From contig JAECUM010003202.1 of the NCBI GenBank assembly GCA_016617855.1, forward strand, positions 62,001-126,000: a DNA stretch of 64,000 nucleotides, written 5' to 3'. The stretch is from Megalonaias nervosa. Its lineage: Eukaryota; Mollusca; Bivalvia; Unionida; Unionidae. The first letter of the stretch is position 1. Each line of letters opens with the position of its first letter. Positions 48,901-60,900 of this stretch are shown in pieces. A program made the position numbers and the translations under genes. The notes below the pieces were generated by a model. The model saw nothing but the letters and a program-made list of their open reading frames with translations, had not been told where the DNA came from and searched no databases.

Positions 48901-51900
48901 GCTATTTTTTTGAAAATTATTTCTTGTACACTCATTTTAAGTCCAGTGTATTAAATTATGGCATTGTCCAAACACCTGTTAACATTTGCTTGTCAGGACC
49001 ATAATTTTGTGTTGGTGGGTGACACTTTTTCATGATTTTATGCCATGTCACATGCTATAGCCATGCCACCAGCCTCGAGTTCCAGGTCACAAGTTGGAAT
49101 TCTGTGACTTGAATCCTTAACTGGAGTATAGAATTGGAAACACTGAAGATATTTTAATAAAGTGTTAGCCAGTTTTTGTCATGTATGGATGGTCTATCAT
49201 GATAGTCACACCTCTTCCTGTCTCAAGATGAAAGTCACAGGAAATGAAAATGTAACATGAAAGCAAGGGAAAATATAAACCTGTCAACTTTTTGTGTATA
49301 CAGATTTAACTTTTTAATCATTGACTTCAATATATTTTTATGAAACATTATCCTGTTATATATGACTTCACATATTCAGTCATACCATCTGCCTCAAGGT
49401 CAAGGTCACTACAAAAGATAATATAATTCAGTGGCTTGTTTCCTTATCCAGGATGTGACTTGTTAACCTCTGAGTTGTTTTGATGAAACTTGAGTCAGGT
49501 CCACACATTATCATAAAGTAGAAAAGTCTAACTCAGTAGCCAAGGTCATTCATAGAGATAAAGTCATGAAATAGGCAGGTGTTTGTGTGCAGCACTCTTA
49601 TTAAACACATAGTTTGCCATATTTTCCTCATTTTTTACTGCACTGTTTTTCTTATTCAGGTTTTTCTTGTCTTTATGCACTGCTAGCAGATCCTGAAATG
49701 GATAATTTTACAAAATCTGTATTTCATTTATATTTCTTTTGCATTTCATTTGTGCTATGTTTGCATTCCATTCACATTTGCATATCATATATTGTCCCAT
49801 TTTTTTATGGTCTCAGAAATATATTTAGATTTTACATTTATTGCTTTCAACTGCAATAAGTTTCAGAATATGGTTGTGTAGTATTTGACAGCAAATTTTT
49901 TCATATTTCATTTTGTTCAAATGAAAGATTTTTAATGGCTATAATTGCCTGTGATAATGTTATTACATTAATGGTGGTTGCTTTTTTATGTCAGCCTCAC
50001 AAAAAATAATGTAAGAGGTTAAATATTGTATGTCAGACCCTGGATTATCATGCAAAAGGGGTTTCAGATTTTGAAATTTATTTGAGCTTGAAAATAATCA
50101 ATTTTCAAACCCATTCATAAAATGCATTTGGATTTTGTTCTGTTTCTATTATCATTCACTGTTCTGCCCTTTACATTTGCACTCTCCATTTTCTTCAAAC
50201 TGTATTGAACATTTTTCTGTTTGTATTCATTCTGTGTTCTGTTTTCATTATTTATTTCACTGGTAAAAATACCTATTTCAGGGTCTTTAAGACCATAATA
50301 ATTACTGACAGAGATAGTTTTTGGTTTCTTTTTTCTTTGCCTTTAGTTTAAGCTGTCTTGTGTTTTTTTTCTAAAGTAGAAAGTTGTATTACGTATTGCA
50401 GCCTTATAGCTTGAAATTTCACAGACTATAAATTCTTGTGTCTAATATTTGCTAACATAATCAATAACTGTGACTAAATTATGATCCAAAAAAATATAAT
50501 TGCTAACCTAATCAGTAAATGTGACCAAATTAGGGTTCAGGATATAAATAAACTCTAATGAACAGATGTGGCCTGCACATTAGTAAAGATCAGTCATTTG
50601 TCATATATAAAGTGTAAGTTAAATGCCTTGGAAAACCAGTCAAAGGGTACATATTGATTGTAAGTTAAATGCCTTGGAAAACCAATCAAAAGGAACATGT
50701 TGATTGTAAGTTAAATGCCTTGGAAAACCAGTCAAAGGGAACATGTTGATTGTAAGTTAATGCCTTGGAAAACCAGTCAAAGGGAACATGTTGATTTCTT
50801 TTCTCAGTGATAATTATTTGCCAGAATTTTCCTATTTAAAAGTACAAACTTCAGATTTTTTTTATGTAAATACCTGGATAATGCTAGTACCATCTTTGGT
50901 CTTTAAAAATGTCATCCATTTCTTTAAAACAAGTACTTTTGAGTATGAAAACTTAAGATCTTAACAGTACTCTAAAATGTTGTCAATTTAAATATTTTTA
51001 CGTTTATGTATAAACACTATGTTTGATGCAATAAAAATTTTGATTTAATTTCTGTTTTAATTTTCCATAAATTATATTTAATTCCCAAGTGATATTTCAC
51101 AAGTTTTCTGACCTTGGCTTGTAAAAGGCAGCTCTCGCTTTCTTTTCAAATTGACAATCCTTTGATGAGCTGCAAATTTAATGCATGTGCTTGTTCAATG
51201 ACAAGTACAGTTATACAACTTCCTATGCATGTTTGACCTTAATCCCTTAGCTTATAAAGGCAGCACCCTCTATGTATTCCCATGTGACAAGCCTTTGATT
51301 GAGCTATGAGTGACATTTATAGGATGTTGTGAATCACAAAAATGTGGACTTAATTTTCATTCTTTATTTGTAAGACATGTGGAATCAGAATATAGGATAT
51401 TGTGAATCATTTCATTTTGAGCCACTATTTTTATACCCTTATGTGACCTATGATTGAATCCATGGATTTATCATATAAATGGATTTAAAATATCAAGCAT
51501 TATGGACTTAAATGGATTGAATTAAGACAAATTTTAAGTTCTTAATTTGTCACCCCTTCAGACAGATCTAACTAGCAAAATACATCCCAACTTATAGGAG
51601 GGTTAAAGAGAAATTGACTTTCTGCAGCCCACAAAAGGGGGAGGCTGGCTTTTAGTCAAGTCAGCTTATAATCAAGTTTATATGATACATGTTTACTTGA
51701 TATCCGGGGGCCTAAAGCGCTCACCGTTACAGATCACTGCCTTCTCATCTCTGTCCACGTGGGTTCAAGTCTCGGGTTCGGCCAATGTGGGTATGTGAGA
51801 AAGCTTGCCAGTAGCTTCTCGAGGGTCAGTGGTTCTTTCCGGAGTTTTCCCGGGTTCTTCCTCCACCATTTATACTGGCCACCATGTATAGCCTATCTTG

Positions 51901-54900
51901 TGCTGACAAAATGGTGTTAAACCCTACAACAGCAACAACAACAACAACTTAATATCCAGTAGCACTTGATATCCAATATATTCATATCTTTAAGATATAA
52001 TTAATAAAAAGTGCACAGAAAAATTGCAGACAGTACAGTTTTATCCCAACATATCTATAAATGCACTCATTTTGGGAAAGTTATGGTATTAAGCATGCTT
52101 ATGATATAGTGGTTCATCTTGTTTGTTTGAATGTATATTTTATACATTTTCTTTTCATCAGGCACCACAAAAGACATGATTGTGACTTCCGGCTGCTTTC
52201 TAAAGTGTAAAAGCTTAACCACAGATGACTATGTAGATCTGACGTGGACAACACTCTCGGAATTTCCAGGTGAGTTTATTATGGCATTAGCATCTTTGTG
52301 TACTTTGGAAATGATCCTAAACGAGTTCCCCTTAAAGGTAAAATTTGTGAAATGAGCTGAATAATTTGTACCTTTGCTATTCTCATCAGCAAGTAAATAT
52401 AAAGACATTATTTTATGAATCACAAAACACATAAAGAAATGACATAGAAGTTATTTATAAATTTCATACATTAGACCTTTGTCTTATTTACATTTTAACA
52501 TAATGTGTAAAGTCATGTATTGAAATTTAACATATTAATTTAATGTGTTAAGTCCTGTGTTTGTATTTTATATGTTAACATGTACTGAGTCATGTATTAA
52601 TATTTTACATGTTGGCATGTGTAAAGTTATGTGTTGGTATTTTGCTTGTTAATTTAATGTGTTAAGCCATGTGTTGGTATTTTGCTTGTTTAATTTAATG
52701 TGTAAAGTCAAGTGTTGGTATTTTGCATCTTAACATGTATTAAGTCATGTGTTTATAGAATTCTAACAAAAACATTTTAACACATTTTAAGTCAGGTTAT
52801 GTACTTTGCATTTTAGCATAATGTGTCAAGTTATTTGTTAATATTTTAAATGTTAACATAAAATGTTCAGTCATATGTTGATCTTTTACATGCTCAGTAC
52901 ATGTGTGATATGCAACAACATGAAATGGATTTATGCAACATCATCCAAATCTTGTGATATTGTTTATAACGGTGTATCATTTCCAGTTCAGTGGGATCCC
53001 ATTAAAAACCACCTCATTTTGAGCCATTATCTTAGGTTATGACTTTATTCCACTACTTCTTGCTTCTCTTAAAGATGCCACCATCTCATTTCCAGGATTG
53101 AAAATTTTCTGAAAAAGCATGGAAATCTGGATTCACAACTCAGTTACTTGATTCAAGTGACCACTGGAAATAATTGTAACAGTCACAGTTCTTCCAAGTC
53201 TACTTTTCAGTCATGTAGTCATGAGACTGCATATAACTGCTTAACAGCCATCTTTGAAAAAGGCATGAAAATGTTGCATTATTTTTTACCAGTCATGCAT
53301 CATGGCAGTCTGAAGCTACCAACCATTAACTGCATTTTGGGGTATCAGGTGGGGGATATTTCCATGCTCGCATTTATCAGAATGATGTCACTGACTAACC
53401 AATCAGGAGACAGATTTTTTACTATGTCACTGTAAGTTGGGGGAGGATGATTTCCATACTAACGATTATTAGGATCATGTCACTAACTAATCAGGAAATT
53501 GAGAATTTTACTGTTTTTCTAACACAAAGCAAAGAATTCTCACACAAAAACAAACCAATGAATTCTAATACAAACTGAAGAATTCTTACACAAACCAAAG
53601 AATTCTAACACAGACCAATACAATTTAACACAACAAAAAGTGAAAAATGATTTACGGGTCTTTGCCTATACATGTTGTAATATAGAACCAATTCCAAGTT
53701 TTATTTTGGAGGAAAAGTTCAGAGTTGGGCCTTCTGGTGCATTTTTTATCAGCTGATTACAGAGGGACTAACACCACATGATACGGGTCCCTGTTCTGTG
53801 AATGATACATTATTTTAATTTAAATTTGGTATGGGAGCAACTGTAAAAATAATACATATGGGATATATATACCACTTGTATAAAAAAACATCTTTTTATG
53901 TTGGTGTAAGTGTGTGAAATTTGGTATTTACATCAAACATTGGTCATCAATGTAAAACAAATCTTCAGGTTTTATTGAATCATCACGAAACCTTGTCTGA
54001 GACTCTTACACCACTCTGCCATTGATGTCAGATCTCATTACAGCAAGGGATGTTAGGGGCAGTATTTGTGGAAAAATTGACATTTTGCTGTTCTACACTC
54101 TTGAATGCAGTTGCCTGTCCATATTTTGTCTCTGATGGTTTTTGTTTATTTACTTTTTTAAAAACTGCACAGTGCAGTGCATTGGAAGAAAACAAGCTGA
54201 ACAGAAACTAATTGAGTGAATTGATGAGTAATGCATGATTCTGACATATTGATAAATGATCAAGCTGTTGACATGGTCATGTCAAACATATATGTGGGGT
54301 TGAAAACAGAGTTCATAATGACAGCCACTTGACCATACTATACTGCAGGCTGTTATACAGCAACCGATTTTTTTGAACATATGGGGGCAGTTATTTTGGT
54401 TAACTGTGTGCTTAGGTCATGTATAATTTCCACAAGTGAGGGGTCCCGAGTGGCCGAGTGGTCTAAAGCGCTCTCCGTTACGGATCACTGCCATCTCACC
54501 TCTGTCTGTGTGGGTTCGAGTCTCGGATTCAGCGAATGTGGATATGTGAGAAAGCTTGCCAGTAGCTTCTCGTGGGTCGGTGGTTCTTTCCGGGTATTTC
54601 CCGGTTTCTTCCTCCAACATTAATACTGGCCGCCATGCATAGCCTATCGTGTGCTGAAAAATGGCGTTAAGCCCTACAACAACAATTTCCACAAGTACAA
54701 GAAGTAAAGAAATTTCAGCCACAATACATGAAAGTAACATAGAGGTATGCTGACATTTCCTCCATTGTTATTGTTGCAAATGCAAACAACTTCACCCTAC
54801 ATCTGTCTCACTCTCAGAAGTATGTGATATCTGTTGCAATGCCCTTCAAAATGGATGAATAGGATATGACTGTTCAGTGGAGGTTACTCTTTTGGATCTA

Positions 54901-57900
54901 TAGACTAGTTTTTGTCTCCCTTGGAATACATCACAAAGAAATTGGGTTCATTGTCATTAATCTGTCCAGTTGACATAAAATTTGTCCTTAAATTCAGTGG
55001 ATGAAAGCAGGAAAGGCAATTGTAGGATGTTGACTTGAGCATTTTACATGGAGTCCATGCTCAGTTTAATTTGCAGATGATTCAATTTATTGATGAAAGT
55101 GCATATAAATTTGAGCGCTAAATAAAGAATTCAGTTGCTTAATAATTTTATAAGAATGAAAACATTTGGGCTTCAAATGAAATGGACATGACATTGTTGT
55201 GTGAGTTGTTTATTGGATTACTATTATACCCAACTCCTAATTCAGTGATTTAATACTGAAATTTCCTTAAATTCTCGAGAGGGACTGTACCAGGCACTGC
55301 ATAAAACAAGTTGTTTTTTTATGTTTACGTAATTTGTTATTCTGTGCATTGCTTTTGTTAGAAGCAGAGAAAATATGTTCCTCACATTCCAATTAAATTT
55401 CCTCTCCTATCTATAAAAGTACTGCATAGAATTGTAAGTGAAACTTGTGGAATGACTGATTTCTGTGGCAGCAGTACAGTTACCCATTTTGCAAAATATG
55501 ACCACTCCAGTGGCCTAAGTGGTTAGAGCATCTGCTTTGGATGTGGGTGGCCACAGGTTCATACCCCAACCAGGTCATACCAAAGATGATAAAATTCATA
55601 CTAGCAGCTGCCTCGCTTGGCGCTCAACATTAAGAGGTTAGTGTTAGGACTGGTTGGCCTGGTGTTAGGATAATGTGACTGGGTGGGACATGATGCTGTA
55701 TGCCTATGGCATGGTGCCCCAGTGCTTGGCATCTCTATAAGCTGCCACACTGCAGACATCATAGTGATATGACTAAAATTGTTAAAGCTACATTAAAATT
55801 TTAAAAAAACACCTAAACACACAAAATATGATGATCATAGTACTTTTGTACAAATATTCACCAAATGAAGGTAATAATTCATAATCATGATTTGAACTAA
55901 CACAAAAAAAAATTGAAAGGTCAAGGGGATGATAGGAAGAAAAAAATTAGAAATGTCTGGATGATAGACCAAAAATTTTTTGAATATATAGTATTGACAA
56001 GTTCCAGCCAGTATCTTGTACAAAACACTCGCAGGCGATATCTAAGACAATGATACCAAGCAAAACCTAATTAAACAAAAATATGAAATGTTATTTATAT
56101 TATATTGTGGTAGAAATAACATTGCAGTTTACCTTTTATTTCAAAAAGTGCAGAAAATGTTTAAATACCTTGTAGATCATTAAGTTAACATTTGTCCTGA
56201 ATAACTGCTAATCACCTTTGTTAAAGGCATTCACGTAAGATCTGTTGTTATGTTTTTTACAACCAGTATGTTCCTGAAAAGTGCTATAAAGGCACCTGGA
56301 TATGTTATTGTGATTAGGGATTTGTAAAATTGAAGATTGTGAAATGGATATCATCGATACTGGCATTTGTCTTTTTCAGGTCTCTTTGTGACTGTCTTTA
56401 TCATAGAGAGAATTGGCAGAAAGTACACCATGGCTGTAGAGTTCTTCATCTTCTCATTCTTTGTCCTTCTTTCCAACATGTGTACAATTAGGTCAGTATT
56501 TGTTCATAACTTCAGACTTATACAGAAAATTTTTGGAAACATTTTGTTTTAAAATGGAAAGTAATGGAAATATCACCGAAAAATGACCAAAAATTTAAAA
56601 AGTCCCTTTTCTTGCTTCTGAGTCAATAGTGTTAAAATTGGGTGGATCAGATGGCTGTAAGGGTAGGAGGAGGTCATCTTGACAAAAAATTTATGTGGTT
56701 ATCTTTTCCATCATATGGATCAATATTTTCATTAATTCATATGTTCAAATCCAACTTTCCAGCCTTTTCATCATAAACATTAAAGAATTTAGTCATGGAA
56801 AATTAGAAATTTTTGATGGAAATGTCATGGTAAAAACAGTAAGATGTGTGTAGGAACCCTGATTAGTCCCTGCCTTGTCCAAGCCTTAATAATGGATTTT
56901 GTATTGATTCCTTGTCATATTATGCAGAGAAAAATACCATCATTTGGCATTTTTCCCTTGATCACTTTGACGAATTAGAAAAGCCTTCACATAGAATTCA
57001 AATATAATCTGTATTCACCAGCTAGATTATATTTTGGCAATTTTAGGCTTCCATCATATATTTGCTGCTTCACTGTGTATTACTGTACTGATCCATTCAC
57101 AGTGAATGCTAAAGAAATTATGGAATTCAGAATATGTTTCCACGAAAAAAGTAATTTTAGTTGGTGCCATTCAGCATGAAAATTAAATTTGATTGTTGAA
57201 AAAGGTGTTAATTAAAAAACAAATTTTCAAAACTAATTGAATGTGTAGTCATGAAAGTTTATTCTGTATGTAACAAAATTCTCAAATTATGTAATTTGAG
57301 CACATATTGCATCCTTTTTTTCATCTAATTTCAGACCAGTGTTGACATTTTTCCTATTTGTTGCACGTGCATTTATCTCGGGGGCCTTCCAAGCTGCATA
57401 TGTTTACACACCAGAGGTAATTATGTTCATTGGAGTCTACATTTATCTCCCCTGCAGTGTTCATGATGGAAAATATTCTTTCCATCGAATGTAACAAAAC
57501 ATTTTTCACAAAAAGTAGTTGTCATGGTTAAAACTAATAACTCACATACAAGAAACTACCTGCTGAATATTGATTGAGAAAGAAACATTTTTACAAACAA
57601 TGAAGACTGCCATCAAAAGTTGGAATAAAATTTCAACTGCAATTAATTGAAATTTGCCAGTAAATGTCAAAATATATTGCACTGTGTGTATCATTTATTA
57701 TATAAACTGGAAAGTAGTGTAGTGAATTATGAAAAGACAAAACAATGGCATCAAGATTTATACACAAGGACAGTACTTGCATTATGTGGAGGAAACATTC
57801 ATCATCTTAATTTTTTGTAAAAGCCATTGAATGGCGCTTGTACTTAATTCAGCCTTGTGCTAAAAATAAACCATGATGTCATTGCCCCTGCTGTGGCCAT

Positions 57901-60900
57901 ATTGTTTTCAGACAAAGCTGCTAGCAATGCGTAGTAACACGGATGTTGGCAGCATTTTGAAATTTATAAACAAGCTATATATTCTTCTGGAAAAGTAATT
58001 ATTTAATATGGTGACCACTGAGCATTGTTGCTATGGTTCATGTACAAGTGATTTGAGGTACCAGAAAGATGGTGTTTGGTTCACTGGATTTGGACACGGT
58101 TTTCCAAAGCCTGACGAGAAAGGTGTATGCATTGGGTACATCATTGCGGCCAACGTGATTTTACCATAAAAAAATGTGACAGAGGATACATATATATGTA
58201 GTTTGCACTAACTAAAGATACTGCCAAGCATAGGATAAATGTTGAATGGTCCATTGAGAGAATTAAAAAATTTAGACTGTTACAGAAAGTAATCCCACTC
58301 AGTATTCAGCCTCTCTTTTCTCAGTGTGTATTTATTATAGGTTGTTTAGTCAATTTTCAAAATCCTCTTGTGCAGTAATTACAATCTAAGAAGTTTGTAT
58401 TCTGAAATTCAACATACATATGCAGACAGTAAAGTTATTTTGACATGTACTTCCCTGTTGTTTGTAAAATGTGTATCATTTTAAGGCTAGCTGTCATCGT
58501 TAGAGACAGCTATTTTTGTATTACTTTTTCTATCAGTACATTCAGACAATTATACTTCCAGACAAAATGTACTCATATACTTTTTCAATTAAGAAAATGT
58601 GTTATGCACATAGCATAAATATATGACATGAAAATAAACATAAATTTTCTTTCTCATTTTTTTAAACATTGTTACCAATTTACACATGAGACTCGGAAAA
58701 AGGGTAATGAAATCACTAATGCATATTACCAAAACAACCTACATTGATATATTTCTTGTTCAAATATCTTGAATATATATGCCAGATTTGTAGAATATGC
58801 ATGAGCCATATTTAATTAAACCCTTTTATACCTATATGCATTAAAAAACATTCACTATGCAGAGTTTAAATTGATGCACAAAGCAAAATAGAAATAGTAA
58901 CTATACTACATGTACATTCCTCTTTCTTTACATGTTTAAAACATCAATCACATAAAGCGACACTTCATTCATTCACTTTAATTGGGGGCAGTTCCCTTGG
59001 AATTTTCATCTCAAAATATTCAGGGCATATGTATTGGTAATGAAATTCTATCAACTTGTGCATTATACTGTTCCAAAAAGATTTGTCAAATCTGATCCTA
59101 GGAATTACACAGTCTACATCTGACTAAACCACAAAGTCACACCAGGGAACATTCATCTGCAATGATAATAATAATAATAATAATAATAATAATTAGAAGA
59201 ATAACAATAGCAAAAATAATCATTAACACATATAACAGTAACTTTTATTACTTACATATGCATGCAATTATGACAAAATTACTGGGATTATTTGAGATGA
59301 TAATAAAAATAATAATAATAAGGAGTAGAAGAATAATAATAGCAAAAATCCCATCAGATAACAGTAACTTTTATTACTTATATATCTATTCAATTATGAC
59401 AAAATTACCAGGATTATCTGTGATAATAATAATAATAATAATAATCATAATAATGTCAATAATGAAAGGATAATATAAGCACTGGAACAATAACAACAAT
59501 AATAACAACAACAATAATAAATTGCATTTATAAATTTGAATATCAACATAATGGTGGGTGTTATGTGGTGCCTTGTTGTTTCAAACAGTACAAAACCATA
59601 CAAGAATGTACAGTTATAAATCAAACACATGTCAAAGTGACTTCTGGTTTGTATGATTAATGTATACATAAAATATACTGCAGATAGGAAAAAAATCGAC
59701 ATTTCTGTTATTTACAACACTTTGCATACAGAAGAGTATTGAAAATACAAGATACAAAATGCAAGATTCAAGAAACGATCATTGCCCAGAAAACATAAAT
59801 ACAGTAGGTCCCGACATGTATAGTATTTGTTTTGACTCACCTTTTAAGCAGTATGCTGCTTTTTCCGTTTTTGGGCAGGCCTCAACATTCTCACCATCAA
59901 TGTAACTGAATATTGGAACGCTCATCCATATTAGGATGAACAAATTTAGCACCTGGTACATCGTTTTCAGTAAGAACAATAATACGGAAAGTATCACTGG
60001 TTGTCATTATGCTGGTTCCCCTTGTCCAAAAATCTATTTTTAGAAACTTATATTACTGCGTGTGACGTATCAAAGAGGTAAAAAGTACAAGCGCCATTGA
60101 CAATATTCATATGTATTTAATAAGTTGTGCTTTTAGGAGAACTGTTCTGTACCATGTTTCTTGAAGATTATCTTCTTTTACAGGTGTATCCCACATCAAT
60201 GCGTGCAGTTGGTTTAGGAGCTTGTAGTGGAATGGCCAGGATAGGGGCAATTGTTACACCTTTTGTAGCACAGGTAGGAATCGACTCTCTTTGACAGCCT
60301 TAGTAGCCATATGAAGGAGTTTTGCAGGTTAATCGAGAATAGGACCTGAGTTCCTTTTTTTGGGATGAAATTAGATCAGTTTGGCACAGAATTTTAAGGA
60401 GTGAATTGATACACTTGGACTCTGTACACCCATTATTGACCCTTTAGGACCTTTATAAGGATTCCTTGTAATCGTAGGTAATAATGAATGAGTTTGTTGG
60501 AGACCTAAATACTAGCAAGGTTTTGTTATAGCAAGATAGTTGTTTAGATTTACAATATTAGGTGTTCTTTTCAGTTTTTATCAACTTAATTCATATAAAG
60601 ACTGTAAACAGACTATTTTGTCTATTTTAAATAAATTGATAAATTTGCATAAGATATATTTTTAATCTGGAATAAATAGAGAGAGATGCCCTAATGGCTT
60701 GTATATCAGATTTTAGATTCAAAACATTGTTATCATTTACATCATCTGTATTGTCAAGCTCTCTGCTTAATATGCAGATAACCTGAATATTTATTTTACA
60801 GACTCAGCATGCATGTTTTTTCTCCCAAGATATAGGGTGTTTCCCATCCCTCCTATCACTCATGGAAATCTCCTGCATACTCAAAAATTCTGAAACAGAC

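Noticed and set aside
48703..49004. Overlapping + strand ORFs with hydrophobic products
   Set aside because: No domain, no splice sites in suitable phase, and T-rich composition explains the hydrophobicity.
53148..53435. 95-codon + strand ORF as an extra SVOP exon
   Set aside because: The exons at 52162 and 56380 already join in phase at the conserved FPG, leaving no missing protein segment.
54438..54530. tRNA gene
   Set aside because: The A and B boxes belong to a SINE head. A (CAA)n-tailed body and target duplications follow, and the tRNA 3' half is not kept.
59162..59473. 103-codon isoleucine-rich ORF
   Set aside because: A translation of (ATA)n microsatellite runs.
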